A program made the position numbers and the translations under genes. From contig CAWUHX010000127.1 in NCBI GenBank assembly GCA_963922205.1, positions 620,001 to 684,000 on the forward strand: a stretch of 64,000 bases of DNA, given 5' to 3'. The notes beneath the pieces were generated by a model. The model was not told the origin of the DNA. It did no database searches and saw nothing but the letters and a program-made list of their open reading frames with translations. Below are positions 35,277-46,799 of the stretch, piece by piece; the stretch's first letter is position 1, and each line of letters begins with the position of its first letter. The DNA is from Romanomermis culicivorax (Eukaryota > Nematoda > Enoplea > Mermithida > Mermithidae).

Positions 35277-35861
35277 TGTTGTAGTGTGTTTTCCGCCGAT
35301 TTTTTATTGTTTTGTCAAAGCGCGTCAGAGGCCCGCAGGTGGCAAGTGGAGAGAGCAACGCGGACCACCAGTGGCCATCTTACTGTAGCGCACGTCGGTA
35401 CACGTGTGCTGGTCTCTCTCAATTATCATTATTAACGTTATAAATTTTATATGTTTCCGCCACTAGTTGTGCGCCCCGTTGGCCACCACTAGTACATACT
35501 CGTCGCCTCCCACCACGCCTTTTTCGTCTCTTTTTCTCGCCCGTGCGTGGGAGTTGATTTAGTGTTTTTATTCTTCGTCTCCCCCGTCTCCGTTTTGTTC
35601 ACGTAAGTTTTGTACATTATTGCGTATCATTAAAAGGTAGAAAATCCATCGCCTTTCAATCTTGCGCCCCAAGGGAGACAATTAAAGAAAGCACTTCTTT
35701 CTTTAATTGTTGGGATAATTAGTGTCGGGGTTTAAGTACCAGTAATTAGATTATCGGGTAAACGTGGGTGTGGGACGCGCGTACATTAAGGACGTAACCT
35801 CGGAATCCCAATCCTGCTACCGCCGCATCATCTCCGCCCCGGAGAACCCCAAGATACAACA
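35277..35861 (+). repeat. 3' LTR of the 13.4-kb element
   Basis: Same 585-bp length as the 5' LTR, with TGTTGTA/TACAACA ends. About 14 substitutions separate the two by eye. Confidence 0.95.
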
Positions 35862-35865
35862 GGTG

Positions 35866-37239
35866 TAGAAAGTACAAAAATTTGTAAAAAATTTTCAAAT
35901 TTGCACCATTTTTCATGAATAAACTCATAAAGCCATTAGGTTTTGCATCAAAAAATTTCGAGGGTTTTACAGTTTTATGCACTAGCTTTTACTCAGTGAC
36001 TGTCTCACTGCAGCCACTTTCTGGCAACAGCCACCAATGATTTCAGGGGTGTTTATATGTAATAGGATGCGGCATGGATACACCACCAGTAGATTTGACC
36101 AGATATCCCATAGGCAATTTCACTAACTTTTGCAGGAAGTCTCCATTCAATTGCGAAAGGAAGCAGAAACATAAGAACATTCAAAAAGTGATAAAATTAA
36201 ATGATTAGCACCCCATCATCCCCCTGATTCCTCAAGATTTCCAGAGCTGCCTATGTCTGTGGTGGATACCCTTCATTATGAGACTTTACCACTAGCAAGG
36301 ACAAAAAGCACATTAGAAAATAACAAGCAACAGAGCTTTAGTATTCTATTCTGAGTTTGTTGAGAAGACGCATATCAATTATATAAAAGCCCAGAAGAGT
36401 ACATGAAAATTTTTAAATACTGCTATGTGTTTGGATGTCTGTATCTGTATCTTTTGATATGAACTAACACAAAAGTCAGGTATTTCAACAAGAGGGTGAC
36501 CTAGAAACTTGTAAACATGTGAGACCCTTTTTTCATTAATAACCAAGACAAGTAAGAAAAAATCATTACATATTCATACAATTAGTGTTACCAGATAAGT
36601 AGTACCCGAATTATCGAATCGGCAATGATAAAAATCTTAAAAAACCAAATATTGCCCTTTGTTCTTCAAATAATTCTGGAGACAGTAGTGAAACAGTGGC
36701 TAGACAATCACATGTTGTGATTAGTGGCCATAGCGGGATGCCTATACATACTTTTGTGGCTATAGTGGAATAGTGGCCAATGTGGGACAGTGGCTGTAGC
36801 ATTGCACAATCAGGCCATTGAATTCAAACTGTAGTGAGCAATGATTGATTGAGAAAAAACAAAATGGTGTTAAATGTGATATTTTAACACAAACTGTTAT
36901 AACCATAGATGTACAGCCATGATATGAGGAAAAAAATTTTTTGATCCAGCAGCAAAGTACACTGTACTAAAGATGCAGGGTACCTTGGAAAGAGCAACAT
37001 ATGGGTAAAAATCCAGGCCTTAAAATAAACAAGGTCTCTGCAAATTTAAAAAAACATGTAAAAAAATAGGCAAAAATTTTTCTTATATTCTTCAACGTTA
37101 TGAGCTCCGCCTACAAATGTACCAAAATATGAACCCAAAAGCTTAGAATTTTAGGAAAAATTTTTTCAGAAATGTGATTAATAATCAACAGATATATATC
37201 AATTATTTATCAGTGTAAAATAATAATTAAAATAAGTCA
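35866..37239. other. Non-coding, nothing recognised
   Basis: AT-rich. A short run of AGTGGC(C/T)AT-like words lies at 36680-36800. No gene. Confidence 0.35.
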
Positions 37240-37247
37240 ATTTTGGC

Positions 37248-39193
37248 TAGAGATGAAACGGGTACCCGGATCCGGATCCGCATTACCCGGAAGTTTTCAG
37301 GATCCGGAAGAAGCATTTTCAATTACCAGGATCCGGATCCGGAAGAACCCATCTCAACTACCCGGATCTGGATAATTCCAAATGCAGTTTAGACATAACT
37401 GATACTAATATTTTGACACTAAGGTAACGTTACAAGGTAAAGTAACAAACATTTATTTGATTGATTTGAAGTTGATTTTTGGTAAATTGTATTTCAAAAA
37501 CAGAAGTTTTACAACAGTTTCAACCATGGTTTTCTGTGCACTGAGCACAGTTTTGGAGCTCGATCACAAATTTTTTATGATGTTTTGTGCATAGGGCAGA
37601 AGTCAATTTTATCATACAGGTTTTCAGTGCGTTTCGTATGTTGTTGTTTTAGCCGATTCATTCACAACTTGATTTGTCAAACTTTATTGTCTAGTCTACG
37701 ATTTTTGATTTTTCAATCTATAATCTTCATCTTGGTATTTGATCAAAATCAAAATTTGAAGAATCTAAATTTTTGGTTGCTAGTTCGATTTTTGAGTTGC
37801 ACTTGCATGCCGTAAATATGATTTTTACATTCTGTTCTTGAATGCAAAAAGGTTCAATTGACTGCAAATTAGACCGCTTTTTTCAGGAAATAACTGTTGC
37901 CAGAACTCATGTTTCAGCCATGTAACATCAAAATCCATTGAAATTGTTGGCCCTTTGTCCTGGTACTTTTTTACCATTCTTGCTGTTTGGACTAAATTTA
38001 TCAAGCATCATTTGCTTCAAGCTGATTTTATCGCTGGTTAGCTGATTGAAAGCATCATGTCATTGCTCAAGTCAGACATCATTCTAAACTTAAAAATTAA
38101 ACCTTAGCCATGGAATATGACACTGATTTAGAATGTCATCAAGAGTATAGAATTAGAGTATAAAACCACAAAACATTTTCCGGCGCTTGGCCCCGGAATG
38201 AAGGATAAATTAAATGCAATTTATAGTTTTTTACTCTGAGTGATCACAGAGATGTCGCCAGTGAAATTTAGGATTTTTCGCCTCAGTTTTGGTTCCAGCG
38301 AAATCGCTTATTTTAAAGCTGCAGACGTTAGAACGGTTTCCAGTCTCACAGCTTCTCACTCAGATGTCAGCGACAGCATACATGTAATTGGGGGGAGTGC
38401 TATGGGAACCCCCCCCCCCCAGAAATCGTCGACCATATGGCTAGCCATTGGGCGACCCCCCCCCCCCAGGATTTTCCAATCCTATGGCTAGCCATATGGT
38501 AGCCCTAGGGATCCCCATAGTTTTAGTCGGAAAAATACTGAAAAACGTCATTTTTTCCAAGAAGAATGTCAATTTTTGAACAAAAAATGGTCAAAAACGT
38601 CAATTTTCTCGGCGCTTCGCGCCATAAGTACATATTTGGTCATTTTTTGGACAAAAATTACTACTTTTTAAACCGTTTTTCGGACATTTTTCATGGAAAA
38701 AATCGAATTTTTTTCCTTCAGGGACCCCTCCCCCAAAATTTTGGGAATTACTGACCCCCGGCCCCAAAAAAGTGCTCCAACCCCCCCCCCCCCAGACCTC
38801 GGAGCTCCGTTACATGTATGAGCGACAGTGATTCCGTATCACACGAATTCATGTTATGAAAGTGCAGATTTTTTCCTCAGTGTAGATTAGACTCGGAGGA
38901 GGATGGAGTTTTTGTTCTATTCGTCATTTAAGATTTCATTATGCAGATTGCTACAGTAATTTACATTCCTGAATTTGTGTAGCTTTACACAGCAGATATT
39001 ATGCATCTGATAAACACTTAAAGACGCATGAATTAAAATGCCTGCATAATCACAGCAGCTGTATAATAGATTATTACTACCCGGATCCGGATCCGTATGT
39101 AGTTGACCTGATTACCCGGATCCGTGAAACTCATTTCCTATTACCCGGATCCGAATCCGGAAGATTGAAAATCTTGGATCCGTTTCATCTCTA
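37248..39193. mobile_element. Non-autonomous hAT-type transposon, 1.95 kb
   Basis: The left end TAGAGATGAAACGGGTACCC and the complement of the right end, TAGAGATGAAACGGATCC, form the terminal inverted repeat. Both ends carry clustered GGATCCGGATCC motifs (37262-37372 and 39079-39190). The flanks ATTTTGGC (37240-37247) and ATTTTTGC (39194-39201) match in 7 of 8 bases, as for an 8-bp hAT duplication. No transposase is readable inside. A 444-bp MITE is nested at 38377-38820. Confidence 0.75.
38377..38820 (+). mobile_element. 444-bp MITE (CATACATGTAA ends), copy 1
   Basis: Begins CATACATGTAATTGGGGGG and ends GTTACATGTATG. A perfect 8-bp duplication AGCGACAG lies at 38369-38376 and 38821-38828. 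It contains the motif block ATGGCTAGCCATTGGGCGAC, long C runs and the GGCGCTTCGCGCC hairpin tag. Other copies are at 46343-46780 (inverted), 40747-43364 (interrupted) and fragments near 42240 and 59343. An 8-bp duplication points to hAT. Confidence 0.9.
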
Positions 39194-39201
39194 ATTTTTG
39201 C

Positions 39202-39779
39202 AAATCTATGAATTGTGCTTTTTGAAATCTATAGATAGGCATAGGGACACTGTGTGCTGTTGGAGCAATGGCACCCAGTGAACCAGTAGGAAAAAAATTG
39301 AATAATGAAATGTTTCAATATAAAACAAATATTGAAGAAAGACATGAACGTTTTTCATGAACAATCAAAAATTATTTGTTGGACCTCAGGTATTAATTTA
39401 CAATACAGTTTTCGTGACAAGGAATTTTATCCCACAATTTTTGCCTATTCAAAATTTTGCTGAAATATCCAAAACTACTGGAACACTCTGAAAGAACATC
39501 CACAATGCTGTTCTTGAATATTCTGTCAGACGAGAATGTCAATGGCAAAAAAACCGAGTGTCAGCTCTTGCTGTTATTTCATGCTACTTCACAGAAGCAT
39601 GTAAAGTTTACCCTTCTGAAGTACTCAAATCCTCTGCTGAAGTTTCTCATTATATGGATTTGAAATAAAACGTTTTGTTTTTGATTATGCTGTCTTTGTA
39701 TCAATAGCATAGTATATTCTAATTGATATTTCTGGTTTTTTTTCCAAATTTTTTTTATAATTTTGAATCGCACTTCATA
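39202..39779. other. Non-coding, nothing firm
   Basis: A 68-codon plus-strand frame at 39457 has no recognisable features. Confidence 0.3.
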
Positions 39780-40362
39780 ACATAAAGTCCTGGCTACGCC
39801 GATGAATGTATATAAGAAATTATTGGTGCTAAATCTAGCAGCACTGCTATTGAAAGATGCCATTGCGCCTGCACCCGTGTCTGGAATATCCGTAATACGT
39901 ACAACCCCCGAAAAATACAGAAATGTAAAAAGCACTCAAGAATTTTCAGAAAGAAAAAAAATAAAAAAGTTCAAGTAGCATCTCTAGGATTTATCAATTC
40001 TACAATTTTGACTGATTGGAAAAACCTTTCATTTCATTGTTATACAATTGCTGAAGTAATTCACATTCCCAAAGTTCAAGAACTGTATATCCCATACTAT
40101 GCAGCTCTATAATTTTTCTAATTGTTCATTGGTAAGCATTTTCTGCACAGATTTCAGCACCACCTGAAAACTGATTCGGACCAAATGTACTGATACTGAT
40201 TGGTGCCGCATACCGTTGCACCTGTGCCCGAACCCGAAGACACCAACTTTCAAATCGTACATTAACGAAAGTTCCTTGGAATTGTGGAGTTACAATATCT
40301 GCCAGCTGTACATTATCCTTGAGAGCACTGCAAAGTCTCATCAGTGAGCTGCAAGATAAACC
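39780..40362 (-). CDS. Possible gene fragments, unrecognised
   Basis: Two minus-strand segments look protein-like. 40341-40126 (LADIVTPQFQGTFVNVRFES) follows an acceptor-like TTTATCTTGCAG near 40350 and ends with a stop. About 39903-39780 (VRITDIPDTGAGAMASFNSS) lies further on. They could be exons of one gene, the first having internal GT sites, but phases and borders are not fixed. No family recognised. Confidence 0.25.
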
Positions 40363-40738
40363 TCATTAACAAAGTTCCATGAGAATTTTGAAACTGATTT
40401 CTGAGCCATATTTGTAATAGAATGATACACAATAGAAGCTAATTTTGAAGGGATGGAGTAGCCAACCTTCTCAAGTTTTCTTTTGGGGGGGGGGCTGGGC
40501 AAGTACCCAAAAATTAATTTTTTTTTTCCAAAAGATGGACAAACCCCGCTCCTGATTAATGAATTTTTATTTTAAAAGTCACACTGAGCTTTATTTCAGA
40601 GCAAGGCACCAAAAAATATTCGGTTTTTGAATAAATTTTTGCTCAAAGAAGTCATTGTTAGCCAAATAATAGGTATTTCACATTTATTTTCAGCTAGGGG
40701 AATAGCTGTTAACAACTGGAAGTTGCAGGAGGAAGTCG
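40363..40738. other. Non-coding
   Basis: Contains a 9-G run near 40486 and AT-rich sequence. Nothing else seen. Confidence 0.3.
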
Positions 40739-41439
40739 TCAATAACCATACAAGTCACGCTGCCCCGCGGCTTGGAGGCGGGTCGGGCCACCTTTTGAGG
40801 TCAGGAGTCACTGATTCCCCAAAATTTTAGGGGAGGTGTCTGTGAAGAGAAAAGGTTCGACTTCTTCACCAGAAAACTCCTCAAAATGATTCCAAAGATA
40901 GTAAATTTTGTCTAAATGTAGAAAATGTATTCACGATGCGAAGTGGCGAAAAAATTAACGTTTTTGACCATATTGTTCAAAAATTAGCATTTTGCATCAA
41001 AAAATTGACACTTTCCTACAGAGCACCCCATGGGGGGTATGGGGGGGGTATTACCCCCGTCTTAGATTTGCAAATTCATTTACTACCCCCATAAAAACAG
41101 CTCACTATAGCAAAAAATTTTGGTAGACTTCATCTTCTCCCCAGTAGGTTATACTAATTCGAGAAAAATTACAGAATGTGTTATTCTGAGGAATTACTCA
41201 CTGCTCTTTTTGACACATTTACTGAGCAAATGATAATTGGAAAGTATGCAACTTCTGTGCCATATAGCGATTTTTAGGAAAGGATATCAGCACATTAATA
41301 TATACTACTTGTAGGAAATCATTATAAATATAATTGGGAGATGAAATAATGCGTTATGTATATGTGATTAATCAAAAAATCGCCCCTTGGGAAGAAAAAC
41401 ATTATGTTCTTAAAATTCTGCCTCTTCATGCTCTCGTTT

Positions 41440-41771
41440 CCTTTTCCCCGCTTCTGCGTTGGGTCTTCTGTGCGCATATGGTTAACCAAGCTGTGGCATA
41501 CTCTCCTGCTATGAGTTGAGACATGTGAGGTCTGCTGACGTGGATCAGGAGTGGTACTTGGTTTCAAACTCGTAGTTCATAGTCTAATGGGATTAATAAT
41601 ACTAAAGCCACATTCAGCATCAGGACTTTCAATTGGAAGCACTGTTCCAAGCCTAATCAGTGATGGGATAAGCCCATACTGCTGAAGATGCTGGTTGAAA
41701 CAATGTTTCCAAACGTATGTTGTGCCCGATTCTTGAAATGTGCAGGAATCAGTTGGCACAACAGTCCTCAA
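41440..41771 (-). pseudogene. hAT transposase C-terminal fragment, left arm
   Basis: The minus frame reads LIRLGTVLPIESPDAECGFS, then stops and shifts, then NHMRTEDPTQ. The pattern L-P-x-E-S-x-D-A-E-C-G-F-S is the well-known hAT C-terminal dimerisation block (SxxxERxFS). The N-terminal and catalytic parts are absent. Confidence 0.6.
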
Positions 41772-42599
41772 AGTGTGACTTCTGTACGTATAATTAGTGT
41801 ATTAAAGTTGCATGATTGGGAGCTGGAAAATGTAGTTGAAATAGTAAATGTTTTTTGACTGTAAAAAGCATAAAGTAGGGGCATTAATCATTTTTGTAAG
41901 TTCGAGAAATTACAACTCCCGCCTCCTTAGCAAAAAGTTGAGAGCAAAAAAAAAAGGTCACGGCATATTTCAAGTACTACCCTTAAAATTTAAGATTTTA
42001 CCCCTACCTAAATTTTCGACATTGGGGACCTCTGCTTTCCTATATTTTCCGACCAAGAGTATGGTGGTCAGACTACACCATGGGGAGGGGTATCAGGGGG
42101 ATGTCAACCCTGCCTGGCGTCCTAAAAATTGATCACTAGCCGCCTAACTTTAAGACAAAATGACGTCTTTAGTGGACACTTAGATACTCAACCCCTACAT
42201 GAAAAATCTGACCGTTGAGGCCTCTGATGGGGGTTCCTATGACTACCATATGCCTAATTATAGGATTGGAAAATATTGGGGGGTCGCCCAATGGCTAGCC
42301 ATATGACCGACGATTTCTGAGGGTGGATCCCTACCAGAGGTCCCCAAGGTCGAAAATTTAGGTAGGGGTAAAATCGTAAATTTTAAGAGTAGTACTTGAA
42401 ATATGCCGTGACCTTTTTTTTTGCTCCCAACTTTTTGCGAAGGAGGGGGGAGTTGTAGTACTCTAACCACATAGAACTTACAAAAATGAATGATGCCCCT
42501 ACTTTATGCTTTTTACACTCAAATAAAATTTACTATTTCAACTCCATTTTCCAGCTCTCAATCATGCAACTTTAATACAGTAATTATACGTACAGAATA

Positions 42600-42930
42600 G
42601 TCACACTTTTCACACTGTTGTGCCAACTGATTCCTGCACATTTCAAGAATCGGGCACAACATACGTTTGGAAATATTGTTTGAACCAGCGTCTTCAGCAG
42701 TATGGGCTTATCCCATCACTGATTAGGCTTCGAACAGTGCTTCCAATTGAAAGTGTTGCTGCCGAATGTGGATCCCATTAGATTATAAACCATGAGTTTC
42801 AACGGACCTCGCATGTCTCAACTCTTAGCAGGAAAGTATGCCACAGCTTGGGTTGAGAAATATAACCATATGCGCACAGAAGACCCAACGCAGAAACGGG
42901 AAAAAAGGAAAGGAGAGTATGAAGAGGCAG
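42600..42930 (+). pseudogene. hAT transposase C-terminal fragment, right arm
   Basis: Inverted partner of 41440-41771, plus strand: LIRLRTVLPIESVAAECG followed by a stop, then RTSHVSTLSRKVCHSL. Differences between arms show that they have diverged since duplication. Confidence 0.6.
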
Positions 42931-43437
42931 AATTTTAAGAACATAATGTTTTTCTTCCCAAGGGGCGATTTTTTGATTAATCACATATACATAAGTCATT
43001 ATTTCATCTCCCAATTATATTTATAATGATTTCCTACAAGTAGTATATATTAATGTGCTGATATCCTTTCCTAAAAATCGCTATATGGCACAGAAGTTGC
43101 ATACTTTTCCATTATCATTTGCTCAGTAAATGTGTCAAAGAGAGCAGTGATTAATTCGTCAGAATCACACATTCTGCAATTTTCTCGAATTGGTATAACC
43201 TACTGGGGAGAAGATGAAGTCTACCAAAATTTTTTGCTAGAATGAGCTGTTTTATGGGGGTAGTAAATGAATTTCCAAATCTAAGACGGGGGTAATACCC
43301 CCCATACCCCCCCCCCCATGGGGTGCTCTGGTTCCTACTGCATTTACCCCCAATGACATGTATTTCAATAATTGCCAATATGATTGAAAATTTGGGGATC
43401 CCCACAGTCCCGCTCATCTACGAATATGCCCTGAGCC

Positions 43438-43632
43438 CAGACATGCACATCAAGAATTTTCCAAGAGGGAGGATTCCTGAACTTTTCATCGAGATGGGTG
43501 CGGATGAGTGAGCAAGAAAACAAAAAAAAGTTTCACAAGTACATTTTTCATACAAAATATGCCTAAAAATCATTAAAAAAATGTCATTAAGAAAGTCCAT
43601 GAGTGGTGTTTGACGATTTTTGTTTAACGATC
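43438..43632 (-). mobile_element. Truncated second copy of the 238-bp MITE
   Basis: Starts CAGACATGCACATCAAGAAT and follows the complement of 22123-21950 through GAGTGAGCAAG, TTTTTCATACAAAATATGCC and GACGATTTTTG. The far end is missing or replaced. Confidence 0.6.
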
Positions 43633-44800
43633 TGATCTACATGAACTGACCGTTGAATACAAAGTGTTCAGACTGTGACGAAATTGTTGTTGCGTGTTCC
43701 TGTCGATTCGGGAAGTTCCTAAATTATTCAACAAATGTGTGTTGCTCACAAGCTAACACCAAATTGGCTATAGCAAACCACTTCACGATAGTCACTGTTG
43801 CCGAATTTGGTAAATAAATGGTGTGTGCACATTTTTTAATTATTAACTTGGCTCAAGATTAAATCCAGAAACCCCTTAGCGTTAAATACTAACTCAAATC
43901 AAGAAACTGAAGGTTTAGTGGTATGCATCACTTGCTTTTAGTAAAAAGTTTATTGCTATTGTGTATTGAGTTTCGCAACCTAATCAGGTGCGATTGTTGG
44001 TCGAAAGCCTGTGCATTGAGGTCGATCCGTGGCACTGGCAATCTTTCTTGTCGATCTTAGTTTCATCACCGACTCACGGGCTAGACTAGCTTCGGCTCAA
44101 AGAATCTCAGCTCACCATAATATTACAAATATAACAAAATCTGGCTATTGTTTGAAGGAATGATTGTTTTTTCTCTAATTGTTCTTTTTTCTCTGAAATG
44201 AGAAATTTACGAAATGATGGGCATCGGAAATGATGGGTTTTATTTCGACCGGTAAATCGGTTGAAATAAAACGGTCAGAAAAATTAAAGAAAGGAACGAA
44301 ATTAAAAAAAGTACCAATTTTTGGGATGAATTATGTGCATTTTTTTTGAAGAAAAACCCATAAATGTATATTTTTAACAGAAATTACTATTCTTGAGCCA
44401 CTATTTAGCTATGAAAATCGGAATTTTTTTGGAAAAGTCTTTCAATATTTTTTTCGCTCCTTTCCTCTACATTTTCGTGATTTTTTTAATTTTCTAAATC
44501 TTGAATCTACACGTTTTTTATTTTCCTAGAGCTTTTGAATTTTTAGTTGGACTTATTGATTTTTCTACATTTCCTTCGATTTAAACTCAGAAAAAAGTCA
44601 CTACTAGTTGCATCAAATCTTGGAATTGAATATTCAAGTGACGATTTTTGCAAATATGACAAAATTATAAATTGTCGCACAAAATTCAGCATTTCCGATG
44701 AATTTCTGAATTTTGAAATGAAAAATTCAAAATTTTCGTTTGTAAAATTAAAATTCTCCATCAAAAATAAAAATTTTCACACGAAACACAAATTTCTTGC
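43633..44800. other. Non-coding, nothing recognised
   Basis: AT-rich. A small inverted GATTTATTTCGACC-type stem lies near 44240-44275. No gene. Confidence 0.3.
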
Positions 44801-45471
44801 TCACTTTGTAGAAATTTCATTCTTTTTATTCGAATCGATGTTATTTTTTCCCGGTTCAAAGTTGGTGCGAAATTTCTCTTTTCTCATTGCAGAAACCGCT
44901 GATGTTTTTGGTTTTTCGAAAAAAGTTGACGTCGACAAAAAATTTTCTTTGGTGGCAGTAGAAATCGGTGACGGCTCCAAATTGTCGTCGATTAGGCGAA
45001 CGGTGTCATCAGCATTGACATTCGAACAAACCGCCGACGTTTTTCGTCGTCGGTTTTTAGGAGACAATGGTGGTGGCTCTGGTTTTCGTTCTTCAGTGGC
45101 GGTGCTAAAACTCAGTAACGGCTCTACATTGTCGACGATTTGGGGAGTGTCGATGGCGTTCGTAAAAACCATTGACGTTTCCCGTCTAGGTTTTTCAGGA
45201 AAAGTTGACGACAATGGACGCTGCAGTGGTGACGACATTTTTCGTTCAGCGGCAGTAAAAATCGTCGAAGGCTGCGTATTGACGACGATTTGGCGACCGA
45301 AGTCGGAATTTCTGTCGGCAGGGATTTTGCTTTCATTGCCAGAACAATGATCAATTTGTGATGAAATTGACGCCTGAAATGCAAGAAAAGATGTGCAAAA
45401 GTTGTATAAATTGAATCGACTCTAAACGATTTTTTTACTCGTGTTTGGGAATTTTCAACTTTTTCCATCAT
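44801..45471 (-). CDS. Tandem-repeat protein, two exons, probably disordered
   Basis: Exon 1 runs from ATG 45471 to 45439 (the frame is open from about 45540). The donor is GTAAAA. The intron is 65 bp and ends TTGCATTTCAG. Exon 2 runs from 45373 to a stop at 44801. The phase is 0 at the junction, giving about 200 residues. Three diverged units of about 46 residues (137-138 bp) repeat the pattern KPRRETSMVF...PQIVDNVEPLLSFSTA, seen again as NRRRKTSAV...RLIDDNLEPSPISTA. Serine, threonine, proline and charged residues dominate. Function unknown; upstream exons are possible. The opposite strand also has a 267-codon frame, but the intron and repeat pattern favour the minus strand. Confidence 0.5.
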
Positions 45472-45540
45472 TTTTTCGAATCGGAGCGAATTTTCAGCCG
45501 TTCCCCACGTATCGCGATCACTCGTAAAATTTTCCAACAA

Positions 45541-46334
45541 ATTTTATAAAAATTACTAGCCTAAAAAATAATGAGAAATAAAGAAAAACAAGCACTTTCC
45601 GAAAAAATGCGTTCCATTTTTTGCATTTTTCGTAACCCGAAGACTATGAATGGTGACGAAACAAAATTAAATAAAAAAAGTGAAAAATGTGAGCTAAAAA
45701 TCGTAATGAACACCAAATTTTCTTGTCTTTTTACCGTAGTCGTTGAAAAATGCTAAAAGATTTTGTCTTTGGGTTTTTGAAATCCAAAATAGTCAAAAAT
45801 GCGACAAAAATGAAAATTTTCATATTATATAATGAGAAAATCAACAAATCATCCATTAAACCAACGATTTCAGGTGGCACATTCTACGTTTTTCCAAGAG
45901 TGTTTAGAACTTTTGTTGATTTCAATTATTCGAACACAACTACAGAACTTGAGTATAAAATCTACTCAACTTTCGGCCCCGAAGTCTGGTGTTGGCAGAC
46001 AACTTTTCTGGGAACGAGAATCACTGACCTCCCGTTATTTCAGGCGGGTCCCTGAAAAAAAATTTATTTTTTCACAAAAAAAAACCGAAAAACAGTTCAA
46101 AAAATTGTAATTTTGTATCTGTGGCGCGAGAAAATTCACGTTTCTGAACTTTCGCATCATAAAATTTAGTATTTTTCCGACTTCAGGGCGGGGTCTCCCA
46201 TCATACCTGTAAGCTACTTAGCTGGTTGGGGGTAAACCCCAAATTTGTGGGGTGGAGGATCACGAAAATCCCAAAAAGTCGAAAAAATTCCCCCAAAAAG
46301 GCCAAAAAAGCTACTTTTTTCTAAATTTTTCCGA
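45541..46334. other. Mixed non-coding and repeat sequence
   Basis: A plus-strand segment after an acceptor-like ACGATTTCAG near 45872 is open for about 180 bp in two frames; I cannot choose. From about 46020 to 46200 a diverged piece of the 444-bp MITE family is recognisable (runs such as TTTTTTCACAAAAAA followed by GTTCAAAAAATTGTAATTT). Confidence 0.35.
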
Positions 46335-46342
46335 GTTGGGGG

Positions 46343-46780
46343 CATACATGTAACGGAGCCACGAGGTCTGGGGAGCGGACTCGGACGACTTTTTTTGGGC
46401 CGGGGGTCAGTAATTCCCAAAATTTTGGGGGAGAGGTCTCTCAAGGAAAAAAACAGATTTTTTCACGAAAAAGTTCGGAAAAGATTCAAAAAATAGTAAT
46501 TTCTTTCTAAACAGACGAAAAAAATGTATTCATGGCGCGAAGCGCACAGAGAATTCACATTTTTGATTATTTTTTGTTCAAAAATTGATATTTTTCATCT
46601 AAAAATTATTATTTTTCAGTATTTTTCCAACAAAAAGCATGGGAGTTCCTACGGCTACCATATGGCTAGCCATAGTATTGGAAAATCCTGAGAGAGGCGG
46701 TCGCCCAATGGCTAGCCATATGGTCGACGATTTCTGGGGGCGGGGTTCCCATAGCACCCCCCCCCCCAATTACATGTATG
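46343..46780 (-). mobile_element. 444-bp MITE family, copy 2 (inverted)
   Basis: Begins CATACATGTAACGGAGCC and ends CCAATTACATGTATG. A perfect 8-bp duplication GTTGGGGG lies at 46335-46342 and 46781-46788. It is the reverse complement of 38377-38820 over most of its length, including GGCTAGCCATATGG and GGCGCGAAGCGC blocks. Confidence 0.9.
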
Positions 46781-46799
46781 GTTGGGGGGGGGCTTCGAC

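Larger units (their letters stand above)
22437..35861 (+). mobile_element. Ty3/gypsy-type LTR retrotransposon, 13.4 kb, defective
   Basis: Complete structure: 4-bp duplication GGTG, 585-bp LTR, primer site, gag, pol, extra 3' coding region, polypurine tract, 585-bp LTR, GGTG. It is clearly GC-richer than its surroundings. LTRs differ at about 14 positions by eye (about 2.4 %), so insertion is not very recent. Pol is broken by a stop after RT, most of integrase is deleted, and the 3' region has several stops and shifts. This copy cannot encode its own integrase. A diverged LTR of the same family starts at 63682. Confidence 0.92.
41019..43330. mobile_element. Fold-back hAT derivative with 1-kb inverted arms
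   Basis: The left arm (41019-42033) and right arm (42335-43330) are near-identical inverted copies separated by about 300 bp. Ends read CAGAGCACCCCATGG on both sides, of the CAGNG type usual in hAT elements. Flanking TTCCTA words (41013-41018 and 43332-43337) suggest a target duplication inside a MITE copy. Each arm contains the end of a hAT transposase. The spacer includes a fragment of the 444-bp MITE family (42235-42330). Confidence 0.8.
40747..43364 (-). mobile_element. 444-bp MITE family, copy 3, split by a 2.3-kb insertion
   Basis: The left part (40747-41018) begins CATACAAGTCACGCTGCC and aligns along its length with the copy at 46343. After the fold-back insertion the right part (43331-43364) resumes at GTTCCTAC and ends CAATGACATGTATT. 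The outer flanks TCAATAAC (40739-40746) and TCAATAAT (43365-43372) match in 7 of 8 bases. The right part is shorter than in other copies. Confidence 0.7.

Noticed and set aside
44547..45350. 267-codon plus-strand frame
   Set aside because: Antisense to the tandem-repeat gene; its hydrophobic N-terminal part is AT-rich filler and it has no splice or start support.
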